Shown here: in pieces, positions 9,108 to 19,269 of the stretch
Numbering within the stretch: the first letter of the stretch is position 1
Layout of the letters: each line of letters opens with the position of its first letter
Assembly: GCF_036588685.1 (NCBI RefSeq)
Contig: NC_086381.1
Coordinates: forward strand, 53,071,431 to 53,135,430
From: Mytilus trossulus
Lineage: Eukaryota; Mollusca; Bivalvia; Mytilida; Mytilidae
DNA length: 64,000 nt
Direction of reading: 5' to 3'
Position numbers and translations under genes: made by a program
Notes under the pieces: model-generated
Database searches by the model: none
What the model saw: the letters and a program-made list of their open reading frames with translations, nothing else
Told to the model about the DNA's origin: nothing

Positions 9108-9278
9108 CTGTTACCTTTTATGTTAAGATCAGTTCAACAGATACAGACCATGTTAACAGTAAACCAGGCTGATTTGGTCCACACTTCACAGAGTGGAGGG
9201 GGAGGGGGAGGTGATTCATCATTGTACAGTGAGCAGGCTCAAGCAGCTAAGAAGAAGGCTAAACCAAGAAAAACATAA
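9108..9278 (+). CDS. NOMO: NOMO last exon: end of membrane helix and cytosolic tail
   Basis: 57 codons including the stop, after a good acceptor (TTTTTCTCTTTTTCAG). It starts LLPFMLRSVQQIQ, comparable to LIPLLLQLTSRLQG in human NOMO. A glycine-rich spacer (GGGGGG) follows, then a lysine-rich end QAAKKKAKPRKT that matches the family's RQAKKQKTRRT tail. The tail faces the cytosol. The glycine run is species-specific. A clear AATAAA signal is not evident close behind the stop. Confidence 0.95.
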   Translation: MLPFMLRSVQQIQTMLTVNQADLVHTSQSGGGGGGDSSLYSEQAQAAKKKAKPRKT

Positions 9279-9346
9279 ACTATTAAAAAAACTCTGGATT
9301 GATTTTAAATTATTTATAAATAACTTTATTAGGCTTAATCTCACTA

Positions 9347-9534
9347 CTGTGGATTCATTATTATTCATGGGGTGCCATTTTTCATTGATTTCTTGGTTAT
9401 TCTGAAAGTTCAATGAAGATTTTTTTTTTATAGGCTTGTATACAAACCTTTGCAATGATATCATATATCCACGAAAACCCCATTTTCCCCAAATCCATCT
9501 GAATTAAAACCTAGAAAGGTAAATGAATCCACAG
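9347..9534 (+). mobile_element. MITE-like element, 'CTGTGGATTCATTTA' family
   Basis: Begins CTGTGGATTCATTATTATTC and ends AAATGAATCCACAG, an inverted pair, with TA on the left and TG (decayed TA) on the right. The same family is at 58457-58666. It lies where the NOMO 3' untranslated region should be. Confidence 0.7.
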
Positions 9535-9596
9535 TGATATTTATCAGAGATTTTATAAGTTTTTGAATTTCAATCAGTTATTTTGAGAAAAAAATA

Positions 9597-10564
9597 CAGT
9601 TAACTCTCGTTGTCTCGAACTCGGTTGACTCGAAATTTCGGATGAGTCGAAGTTTTCACGTGGTCCCGAACTTTATTCCATACAAAAGTATGTAATTCGA
9701 CTCCTGATGAGTCGAAATTGGATGAGTCGAAATTTCGGTTGAGTCGAACTAAATTTACAGTCCCAAGGTTAACAAAAGCATTCAAAATTCATTTTTTATC
9801 TCTAACTAATACACATATGTCAAAACAAGACCTCCGGGATTTAAATTGATTGAAGAGTTAATCTGACAATACACGTGTAATTAAATTTCCGGTCACTGAC
9901 CACTGTATTGATTTATGACATGCTATTTCCATGAGTGTTTACCTAAGATTATCTTTTATAAAATTTTTATAAATAATTAGTGATACCTTGTTAATGTTCA
10001 TGAAAAAATATTTAAAATGTTTACAAAACACTTAATATGTGATTTACACTAATGAGCTTGGGTGTGTATAAAGTGAGGATTATGGCTTCCGTTGATGATC
10101 ACCTAAAAACTACTCAAACGGCGTCTTTAATCTTGTTATATTTTCTTTTGAAAAGAAAGAGTGAGATAAAACAAAATGAATAGCAAAATTTTCTTAAATC
10201 TCTTGTATCCGAGAATAAACAATTTTGTCAGCTATAACCGACCTGAATAACGAAACTATCGATTGGAAATTACTCTCTTGGAACATGTGGAAAAGCCATA
10301 GGATTTTTTTTTAATTGAAACAATTGAATAAGTAAAAATAATGTCATTATAATAATAAAAGACTGTGACATACAAATACATCGATCTGATACTAGAATAT
10401 CGACCCCCTTGCCATATTCACCCGGATTTATTTTAGCTTTACCAAGCTAAGCAAGAGTTGTGTCCCTTAGATTGTCGAACTTCCGGTGTTCGTTTGAGTC
10501 GAACTACGTGTATCTCGAAATATTTCTCTGGTCCGGCTGACTTCGACATAACGAGAGTCGACTG
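9597..10564. mobile_element. Tigger/pogo-like non-autonomous element with inverted ends
   Basis: 968 bp bounded by TA target duplications (9595-9596, 10565-10566). The ends CAGTTAACTCTCGTTGTCTC and GACATAACGAGAGTCGACTG are inverted matches, with many internal 'gagtcgaa' motifs near both ends. CAGT-start ends with a TA duplication fit the pogo/Tigger branch of Tc1/mariner. No transposase frame remains. Confidence 0.82.
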
Positions 10565-10566
10565 TA

Positions 10567-11577
10567 ATAATGTTGGTTATCTTTGTTTTATATTTGTTGT
10601 TTTTATTGTTCTTAAAAAGGGATAAGCATAAGCATTTGAAATATTTGGTTATTAAAAAAATGGAATAAATATAAACATAAGATATTTGAAAGCTTTGAAA
10701 TCTTTGATATTGAACAAAAATCTAAACATTAAATATAGTTGTTAATTTGTATTGAACTAAAGGTTCAGCCATTCTTTCATCATAAAATGGTTTTATTTCT
10801 TAGAAATTATTGATTGGTTTTCACAATTTTTATGTAGATCTTAAATATTTTTTTTATACATTATGGAATGAAATACTTTTAAGTAAAAGCATTTTTTGTC
10901 TGAATCTTCATTTCATTGTATCAGAAGCATAGAAATCATTGTACATTCCCTCAGTGTTATTCTAACGTACTACATACACATATTTTAGTTCTTCATGTCA
11001 TATATTACATGTAATGTGATACAAACTCAATGTGTGTAAGCTATTGGTAGTGAAATAAGTGTTGAGAGGTTTCATGCTTAAAATTTAACTTTCATGGAAT
11101 ATATTTTACTGTTACGCTGAATGATGAATGATTTTGTTGACTGAAAACTTGAAAAATATGAATTATGAATTTGAAAGTCAGAATAGAATTGTATTTTTGT
11201 AATGTTTGTCAATGCCTTCATTTAAACAGATTCACATATTTTTTTTTGTATTTATGAAAGTAAAATTGAGAACTTAACCATTGTTGTTTTTCTCCTGTAG
11301 TAAACCACTGTATGAAACTAGCCAATTTAAAATGCCATTAGTGTGTATCTTCTGAGTGTATTGATATTATTGAGAACAATTGTTGTTGAGTGACAGGAAA
11401 GAAGAAAATTTATAAGATTTGATGATCACATTTTGAGATATGTAAAATATGGTTTCGTGAAAGTGCAATATTTATTTGTTAAGAAGTAGCATTTATAGAT
11501 CAAGGCATAATTGTTTATAGTCACATTTCAAAGAGTAGGTTTATGTTAATGAATTTTAGACATATTATTTGGGTGTC
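10567..11577. other. Intergenic AT-rich DNA, no gene seen
   Basis: Between the Tigger-like element and the next inverted-repeat element. Read on both strands for NOMO or CNDP2 exons and none found. Confidence 0.6.
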
Positions 11578-12147
11578 AAAGGAGTAGGTCCAGTAAGTCC
11601 CCTTTTTGGCCCCAAAATATAGCAGTTTTACATAATTGTTAAAATGTATACTTTTAGTTATTTATTGGAAAGTAGATTCTGATACATAAATACGAGCTGT
11701 TTTTGACAATGCAATGCACATATTTCGGGTACTAGTATCATTAAGTCATACTAAATTAATGAAATCTTCACAATTTTAGCATTTTAGTTGAATTTTTTAA
11801 GGTTTCGGTCTTAAATGTAAGGGGCCTCATGTGTGTTCATTCTTAATATTGAAATGTAAGTTGTATTTGATGATAGTACATAACATATATAAAGCTTGAA
11901 GATGAAAATTGATGCGGCAAATTTTATTTTTGACCAAAAAGCATCTGAAAAGTGACATTTTTTTGCATATTGGATAGGTTTTTCATATTTTAGCTTGAAT
12001 CGGGGTGTTTTTAATGGTTAAATCAGTTAAAATCTTCCACTTAAACTAATTGAATCAACTAAAATAGACACTTAAGTGTTTAAAAAGTTTAATCAGATGA
12101 ACCTGAAATTTGAGTCCAATATCGGCCCTTACCTGACCTACTCCTTT
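11578..12147 (+). mobile_element. 570-bp inverted-repeat element, 'AAAGGAGTAGGTCC' family, copy 1
   Basis: Starts AAAGGAGTAGGTCCAGTAAG and ends CTTACCTGACCTACTCCTTT. The subterminal block CCCCTTTTTGGCCCCAAAA is also shared with copy 2 at 29168-29757, which lies in the opposite orientation. No coding capacity. Confidence 0.82.
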
Positions 12148-13344
12148 ACAAACACTGGTTCAAGTTTTTTGTCACTTTTATATTATCGTTAGAGGTATAA
12201 AAATGGACCGTCTCAAGTATGTTTTTGATCAAAGAAATTGGCTATATACATTAATACTGTAGATACCAAATATATAATAATATATTCAAGATATTGTTGA
12301 TGAAAAATTGTAAATACCCCAGTGGGTCAAAATAAAGAATTATATATGTTTTACGGGTGAATGAATAGATTGCTGCAGTAATAATAGAACACTGAAAAAA
12401 CTCATGAGCAATTTATGCCATCATGTTTATTCTGATTTATTATGATAAAATTGATTCTGATACCAAAAGTTTTAGGATTTAGAAAAAAATGATAACATTT
12501 AGTGTTCTACCAATTACATATTCCTGAATAATAAAGTATTATCAACATGCCCATAAAAATAATCAAAAATTAAAAGAAGACAAAAATAAAAACTGCAGAT
12601 AGATGTGTTTCATGTTTATTTATTCATCTGTATTCACAAACTAATTGGTGCATTTAATAGTTCCATAGTTCAAACTAATTACATACTGTCTATTAATAAT
12701 TCATTTGAACATTTAAGAGAAATGCAATTTCTTGTTAGTTATGCCACCAAAATTTGATAGTATCACTCTTTTTTTTTAAACTTTGTTTGGCCAGGTGGGT
12801 TTTTTCCCAGACTTTTTTTTTAATAGAATTGTTAGTATTTTCCAATTTGTGTACCTAATATTCACTAGTATAAGACTTTAAAAAAAATGTTTATGCAAGA
12901 ATTTAATAACAATCTCAAATGAAAAACAAATTTATTTAATTGAACCTTGCGAAACAAGTTTTTTATTGCAGTGGCAACAGAGGTTTTTAGTATGGAATTG
13001 TATGTTAGAACATATTGTTGAGTGTTTTGATAGAGACTTCATTATATAAAAAGAAAATTTTATTAATAAAATGTGATAAAATGTATTGTGCATTTTTCTA
13101 GTTTTTCTTTTTGTTTGTTTTTAAGCAGGCACTCAAATGAAAGCATTTATGTAGTTTAAAAATATAGGATTTTTTTTTAAACATGAAATTCTATTCTTAT
13201 AGCGTTTCCTGCACACCCATATAACTTTCAGAATCAGTTAAGAACCAAGCACAATATCACTTTCACTGTATTGAACAGAGAGAAGCAATATAGATGTCAT
13301 TGTGCAAATGACTATGACTTTCAATTATTGAAGATGATGCATAA
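12148..13344. other. Intergenic AT-rich DNA, no gene seen
   Basis: Long A/T runs, no open frame of note and no recognised repeat. Confidence 0.55.
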
Positions 13345-13530
13345 GTGCCAATCGTCACAACTCGGCCGATTCCTTACCTCATGATAGAAGGAGAGAGAGG
13401 GAGTCACCCGAGGATTGCCGATTGGCATAAGTGCATGAATTTGTGAAGGGTTAGATTACCAACACCGGACATGATATGATTGCCAATGAGACAACTGTCC
13501 ACAAGAAACCAAATGATGTAGATTGAACTG
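13345..13530. repeat. Hairpin plus fragment of a common mussel repeat
   Basis: 13345-13430 has inverted ends (TGCCAATCG...CGATTGGCA). 13470-13520 carries the 'gattgccaatgagacaactgtccacaag' repeat, also seen at 28410-28490, 31190-31325 (reverse), 50935-51005 (reverse) and 58068-58165. Confidence 0.7.
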
Positions 13531-13543
13531 TCACCATACTCTT

Positions 13544-13768
13544 GAGGCCCCTCATGGGGGGGTCCTAGTAATCACATAATCACCATTTTTTTGCCAATAT
13601 AATCACATAATCATTAAATATTTGCTTATCTTTAGTAATCAAATAATCATAAACTAAAAATACAGTCCTAGGTAATCAAATAATCATGAAATATTTGGCT
13701 TAATAATCAAATAATCATTAAAAAAACGGCCAAGTAATCACATAATCAAAAACCCCATGAGGGCCCTC
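13544..13768. mobile_element. Small inverted-end element filled with AATCAnATAATCA repeats
   Basis: Ends GAGGCCCCTCATGGGG and CCCCATGAGGGCCCTC are inverted. The interior is a set of irregular repeats of 'taatcaaataatca' or 'taatcacataatca', six or more copies. No coding potential. Confidence 0.65.
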
Positions 13769-14204
13769 ACTCTTCTGATACCACTCTTATTATAACTTCC
13801 TTTTACAGTGCATGTCAAAATATGAAATTAAATATGGTAGTCCATTTTTCTTTATTTTCTTCTGTTTGATTAAAGATTTATTCTGAATTGAAACGTCTAT
13901 CTATTTTAAATGTTTCATCTTTTTTGGGACATGAAATCTTTTTTTGGATATGAAACCAGGAAGGTGCAAGGATACCATGTTTACTGAAAGTGGTGCAGAC
14001 TAGTTAAAAACTTAAAACATGAAACAGCAAGTAGAAAAAGGCGGTTAACTTCAAAGTGTCACAAGTTTCTAATCTTCGACGCATGGGCCACTTTATATCA
14101 CAATTTAACATCACTACATGAATATTTTTTTCTCTGTAGACTAGACTATAGTACTGCTAGTCAATTTCAAAACTATAACCTGCCACATTGAGTAAAACCC
14201 ATAC

Positions 14205-14450
14205 TGTATAGTTAGCTATAAAGGGCAGCTTGATGACTAAACAATAATGGAAACAAACAAATTGACAAACAGTAACCAGACAACCACTGATTACAGGCTC
14301 TTGGCTTTGGACATACACATATTGGGGTGGGGTTTGACATGGTAGTTAGCGCCTAACCCTGTCTTTACATGGGAAGGTGGCATAAGAACAAATTAAAAAT
14401 CAGATAAAATTGGACTTGTAAGATATGCATCAGATACAAATATCTGAAAT
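14205..14450. repeat. Fragment of a common mussel interspersed repeat
   Basis: Carries motifs such as 'ccactgattacaggctcttgg', 'tagcgcctaaccctgtcttta' and 'cataagaacaaa' that I recall from many mussel loci. The fragment at 50650-50835 appears to be another part of the same family. Confidence 0.6.
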
Positions 14451-14509
14451 TCGAGCACTGGTAAAAGGTAAATATTATTATAATACAGCTATATTATACC
14501 CCACTGATC

Positions 14510-14776
14510 TTGTCCATCACATTATTAGTAATTACCCAACTAAATTTATTTAAGCCAGTATATACATGTCAAGCTCGTTCTATCATTAACCATTTAAACA
14601 TTCGAACGACAGGAGTACTTGCCACCCAGCTCAAAGTAAACAAAGGTAGACCAGTAAGTACATTTGAAGGCCCCCTTAATGGTTTTGTAGGACTACAAGA
14701 GCGATTTTGCATGCAAAACCCCAATGGTCATTTTGAAATGTTGGCAGGTATGCAAAGTTTGCATATTAACCTATAA
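14510..14776 (+). other. Open frame of 88 codons, unrecognised
   Basis: An uninterrupted frame between the 3' end of a mussel repeat and the CNDP2 exons. It contains FEGPLNGFVGLQERFCMQNP, which is not low-complexity, but it matches no part of CNDP2 and no family I recognise. It may be a decayed element fragment or chance. Confidence 0.2.
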
Positions 14777-15146
14777 ATAATTTGTATTTTTTTTTGGCTT
14801 CTTCATACTTTTAAAAGCCTATAGCAATAATAAAACCACTGTTTTGTCTAAAATTGTAGACAAAAATGTTTTTACAAAATTTCCATTTTAAAGCTTCCAT
14901 GGGGGAAATCCCCCATTAATAGTGACAGTTGACAGGTATGCCTTTGGCGGCTTCACCAAATCAAATTTCTTAAAATACATTTTTTTCTTAAGTCCACAAA
15001 AATTGGTATCGACTGAAGTAAATGAATTCACAGTAAACACAGTGGGCACAAAAATATGAAAAGATGGGCTCAGATATAAATGTGATATTGAAATAAAAGA
15101 GACTTGAAAAACCAAAAGGGGTACAGAATAAATAAAATTTGTAATA

Positions 15147-15249
15147 GGTTGATCTGCACGTACAAGATGTCTTTGCATGGTTGATCTGCACGTACAAGAT
15201 GTCTTTGCATGGTTGATCTGCACGTACAAGATGTCTTTGCATGGTTGAT
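15147..15249. repeat. Tandem repeat, three copies of a 32-bp unit
   Basis: Unit GGTTGATCTGCACGTACAAG plus ATGTCTTTGCAT, three copies and a 7-base partial, apparently identical. Three overlapping minus-strand frames here are products of the repeat. Confidence 0.9.
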
Positions 15250-15483
15250 AACGTACCGGTTAATGCATTTATTACTGTAATCACCTTTAATTTGAACATG
15301 TATTACTGCAAATCCCTTACTACTGATTTTTATTGCAACTTGAAGACCTATTGTGAGATTTATTACAAGTGATTGCAAAAATAGAATAATGGAAATAAGA
15401 GAAAAATAGATGGAACTGTGAAAACCAGCAATACTCTTTTACCCTTTATTTTTAAAAGTTTTCAATATCTATTATAATTCTAG

Positions 15484-15655
15484 GAGTTGAGGGAGCTTTT
15501 TCTGGAGCAGGAGCAAAAACTGTGATTCCATGTAAAGTAATTGGAAAGTTCTCTATCAGACTTGTACCAGATCAATTACCAGAGGAAGTAGAAAAGAAAG
15601 TTAAAGCACATATTGATAATGTTGTTAAAAAACAAGGAAGTCCCAACAAAGTCAG
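15484..15655 (+). CDS. CNDP2: CNDP2-like cytosolic non-specific dipeptidase, exon with dimerisation-domain end
   Basis: First recognisable exon of an M20-family di-zinc dipeptidase, which hydrolyses Cys-Gly and other dipeptides in the cytosol. After acceptor CTAG it reads GVEGAFSGAGAKTVIP and then KVIGKFSIRLVP, almost the same as human CNDP2 (GIEGAFSGSGAKTVIP). It closes at GSPNKV with donor AG|GTTTGT. The first codon is split (phase 1), so an upstream exon ending in G is required. In the family about 300 residues precede this point: the catalytic zinc-site half and most of the lid domain. I could not find those exons between 9278 and this exon, which is a striking absence. The visible exons read cleanly, so this part is not decayed. 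Confidence 0.93.
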
Positions 15656-16266
15656 GTTTGTTGAAAATATACATATAGATTCCATAACTGCAACAAGAGT
15701 GTTAGGATATTTTTCCACTTGAGACATATTTAAAGGGGGAGCTTTTTGGATAACTAAAATTTAACTGTTGAGAATGGAGATAAATCGTATTATACATAAG
15801 TTATTGTGATGGAATCTGTTTTCCTATCCTTTTTTTCCAAACATTTGCAGGAAGTTATGTGTCGTCATCAGGCATGACCAGTCACCTTTTTCATGGTTAC
15901 AATAAGAAATTTTGAAGAAATCAAGAAAATTAAATGTCATAATTAAATTTCAACCAATCATTTGCTGAGAACAAATATTTCACTAGTGATGAGAAATATT
16001 TTTCACACACTGCTCAGGAAATGTGAAAATAGCACAAAAATTAGAGAAAGTGATTTATTTCATGAGATATCATTTAATTGGAAGTAAACGGTGAAAATAG
16101 TCTTCACATATACATGTATATTTACAAAATGCTTGCTATACATCAATAAAACAGCAATAATTCAGATTTTATTTTTTATTTCAGAGTTCTCATTGGATAT
16201 TTATCTTATTGAAATTCTCACAAAATCCTTTCTTGTATGATAATTAGTTTGTAAATCTCTTTTCAG
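15656..16266 (+). other. CNDP2 intron
   Basis: GTTTGT to TTTTCAG. In-frame sequence immediately after the donor stays open to 15722 by chance. Otherwise AT-rich, with no repeat recognised. Confidence 0.7.
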
Positions 16267-16352
16267 TCTATCAATGGGCCATGGAGGAAAGCCATGGGTT
16301 AGTGACTTTAACGATCCTAACTATGTAGCTGGTAGAAATGCAATGAAAATAG
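16267..16352 (+). CDS. CNDP2: CNDP2-like dipeptidase, catalytic domain exon (MGHGGKPW)
   Basis: Acceptor CTTTTCAG, donor GTAAGC. It encodes [20 protein letters not shown] and then RNAMKI, matching [27 protein letters not shown] of the mammalian enzyme. Reading across the junction from 15655 (AG|T) keeps the frame, and the last base starts the valine codon of the next exon. Confidence 0.95.
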
Positions 16353-17289
16353 GTAAGCCATATGTTACATGCCCCATTTATAGGCATTATGTTTTTTTGG
16401 TCTGTGCGTCAGGAGGAACTTGTTTGCACTCGAATGAAGGGTAAAATCATTTAAAAAATTGATTTCAGAAAGAAGAAAAACTTATCATTGTTCTTATTAA
16501 AATTTGCAGTTTTTTGTGCTTTTGTGTAGTTAAAAACATACATGTATGAATGCCTTAATTTAAGCAACATCATTTTCCAATTCAAACGAGAGGTCTTGTA
16601 ATTAAGGTCACTACATTCAGAAAAAGAAAGGTGATTTAGTGTACAGGAAGACATTATTCAAAAGCAATACATTTTTAACCTGAATTTTGTGACAAAAATG
16701 TCAGTTATTGATTTGGGAATGTACGTGGGCAGTCGTGTGGCCTGGCAGGCGGCAACCAAATGTTGTCTGTTTATTTACCCATGAACCGTTCAACCAAAGC
16801 TTTTCAAATTTTGATATGTTGTTACAGACAACAAAATGAAGGTCAAGTTTAATAATGATGATTTTGACTTTTACCGTTCAGGAGTCATGGTTCTTGAAAG
16901 ATTGAAAAATGGTGTTTCCAGTCTTGTCCTGCATTTACTCATGAACCATTCAACCGCAGCTTTTCAAATTTTAATATGTTGATACTGATAACAAAATGGA
17001 GGTCAAATTTGATATTGAAAATTTTCAATTTCACCTTTCATCAGTTATGGTTCTTGTGATATTGACAGGATACAAATAAATGTTAATAAATCCGGTTTGC
17101 TGTCGTTGTGACAGCCTCTTGTTGAAGATTTTGTTAAGCTAAAGTATTTTCTTTTTCAAAAAAGTCAGTGTTTATTTGTTTTATAGTAAAACTTGCTATT
17201 CAAGTATATATAAAACATATTCAACTTTTTTTTTTTTAAATTTAAAGTATTATATCATATGACTCTTATGCTATCTGAATGTGTTTCAG
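16353..17289 (+). other. CNDP2 intron carrying a tandem mollusc repeat
   Basis: About 16780-17100 contains two diverged head-to-tail copies of a roughly 150-bp unit built on 'catgaaccgttcaaccaaagcttttcaaatttt' and 'gtcatggttcttg'. A 'cttgttgaag' end follows. No exon. Confidence 0.65.
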
Positions 17290-17456
17290 TTTTTGGAGTT
17301 GAACCTGATTTAACAAGAGAAGGTGGAAGCATACCTGTGACCTTGACCTTCCAAGAAGCAACTGGCCAAAATGTGATGTTGTTACCTATTGGGGCCTCAG
17401 ATGATGGTGCTCATTCACAAAACGAGAAAATTGACAGAAAAAATTATATAAATGGG
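17290..17456 (+). CDS. CNDP2: CNDP2-like dipeptidase, catalytic domain exon with zinc-ligand histidine
   Basis: Acceptor GTGTTTCAG, donor GTAAGT. With the carried G it reads [20 protein letters not shown], then [15 protein letters not shown] and [19 protein letters not shown]. This is close to identical to the family. It contains the REGGSIP substrate/zinc-site segment and the histidine of GAHSQNE, the last zinc ligand of M20 dipeptidases. It ends in phase 0. Confidence 0.96.
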
Positions 17457-18038
17457 GTAAGTAAAAAAATGGGTTGAAATTTGAATGCTCTCAAATTTTG
17501 TCTTTAGTGTTGTTTTAAATAATGGCTTAAGGAAGAATTTGATTTTCAATAATTTCATACAAAATGTATGTTTAAGGTGACACATAACACTACAGGGAGA
17601 TAACTCTGTAAAGATCAGCTGAACATTTTAATAAAGTTTTATTGTTAAAGAAATATAAATCTTCTCCACGATCAAAATTAGTGTTCACCAATCTGATATT
17701 TATCCAATAAATATTTCTGATAAAGTGTGAGATTCAATTTTTTTGAAATTTTGAAATTTTCTCAAAAAGTCAAAGTAAATATTTTGTTAAAATTTTATTT
17801 AAAATAAACATCCAAAATTAAATACTTGTAGTTATTAAACAAGAAAGGAAGATTTATGACAAAAACTAATGTCATCCCCCTTTAGACAAATTTGAAAAAA
17901 GTTTTCATTTCCACTAACATTCTGATTGGTTTATATCAAGTGCACTCAAAGACTGCACAACTTTATAACACAATTAAAATACATGGCAAAGCAGTACATC
18001 TTCAATCAAATGTTTAAAAAAAATCTTTTCTATTGTAG
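17457..18038 (+). other. Last CNDP2 intron
   Basis: AT-rich, GTAAGT to TATTGTAG. No element recognised. Confidence 0.7.
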
Positions 18039-18086
18039 GCTAAAGTGTTGGGAGCATATATCAAAGAGTTAGCAAAATTGTCATGA
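18039..18086 (+). CDS. CNDP2: CNDP2-like dipeptidase, last coding exon
   Basis: 16 codons including TGA: AKVLGAYIKELAKLS, aligned with TKMLAAYLYEVSQLKD at the mammalian C-terminus. Too short to be found as an open frame alone. It was located by phase-0 continuation from 17456, the TTGTAG acceptor and the family match. Confidence 0.92.
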   Translation, partial: AKVLGAYIKELAKLS

Positions 18087-18300
18087 ACTTTGTGGTGACC
18101 TGTTTCAGCTATTAAACAGAACTATAATTGTATTATACAGTGCCATACTTTTTGACAATCTTATTGACTGTACGATACAGCATAGTGCTAGATTTTATTT
18201 TATTTATATTAACAGCAATGGTTGGGTTTTCAACACTAATGTCTTTATGAACAAATATGATATTTATATAATTTTTGAAAAAAATAAAATATTTCTACAC
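18087..18300 (+). terminator. Probable CNDP2 3' untranslated region and polyadenylation signal
   Basis: AATAAA at 18283-18288, about 200 bases after the stop, is the first canonical signal in a T/A-rich stretch. Confidence 0.5.
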
Positions 18301-18349
18301 TGTTAGTGTTTCTGGTGTTAAGTCATTTATTTTCTTAGTACCAATTTCC

Positions 18350-18770
18350 ATGGATAGCAGGACACATGTTTTAATTGATACATTGTATTTGATTTCTAAT
18401 TACTGTGTACATGCCTTTTTGTGCTTCGTTGATACATATTTGTTTAGTTTTAAAGTGAACACAATGTTAAGGACTGTACCCCTATTTTGGACATTTATAC
18501 CTATTATGTCTGTTTGTTTTATTCACACATCGTTGTCAATATAATGAATTTTCTGCAACTGTCGTACAAGTGAGAGGTTAAGCTAGCTATAAAACCAGGT
18601 TTTTAATCCACCATTTTCTATACAAGAAAATGTCTGTACAAAATCAGGTATATGACAGTTGTTATCCATAAGAATAGTGTGTTTGAGCTTTTAATTTGGC
18701 ATAAATTTGATAAGGGAATTTATGTTTAGAATTTCCCTCTGAGTTTCAAATATTTGTGTGATTTTACTTT
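18350..18770. repeat. Mussel interspersed repeat
   Basis: Contains 'aggactgtacccctattttgg', 'cacacatcgttgtcaatataatg', 'gtgagaggttaagctagctata' and 'gtatatgacagttgttatcca', which I recall as a repeat common in Mytilus sequences. A further fragment ('ttgccatttgattagggact') is at 43755-43830. The 89-codon frame over it is not a gene. Confidence 0.7.
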
Positions 18771-19269
18771 TGCATATAGATAGATATGTTATATGCCTAT
18801 TGGAATTGCTAAAGAGGTCATACAAATAAATTATCAGCAGCATAACTAAAATGCATACCTAAAACAACTGAAAGTTATTTTTCATTTACCTGTATATATT
18901 ATTAAAACTGTTTTTTTCAAAAGTGATTGTTTTCGAAGGGTTTAATATTTCACAGTGGTGTCTTGCCATGGCTTTGTTTGTCCCTAATATTTTATTAACT
19001 GCATTTGCATTCAGATATTGCAGATCAAATTTATTCGTTCATAGTGTGTTAATTTACGATTTTTTATGAGTTAAGCCTGCCAATTGATATTTTATCATGT
19101 GTTTTTCTATGTTGTGATGTTATGCTATTGTTACAGGAAAAGGATGAAGGTTTGGTACCATTAAAAACGTTTAATCCTGTTGCAAATGTTTGCACCTGTC
19201 CTAAGTGAGGAAACTGATGTACAGTAGTTGTCATTAGTTTATGTAATTTATACATGTTTCTCATTTTTT
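18771..19269. other. AT-rich DNA, nothing recognised
   Basis: No open frame with family features and no repeat structure. Confidence 0.5.

Noticed and set aside
14361-14385. 'ctaaccctgtctttacatgg' reading LTLSLHG, like the CNDP2 residues just before the first visible exon
   Set aside because: An in-frame stop lies directly upstream, there is no GT donor after it, and the sequence belongs to a known-looking mussel repeat.
15148-15249. CRISPR-like array
   Set aside because: Eukaryotic window; units are directly adjacent with no spacers.
14888-15378. Three overlapping minus-strand frames of 102-113 codons
   Set aside because: Open because of the 32-bp tandem repeat. Repetitive peptide without family features.
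18350-18770. 89-codon frame as a downstream gene
   Set aside because: The sequence matches a dispersed mussel repeat from memory, and the frame is not conserved in the fragment at 43755.
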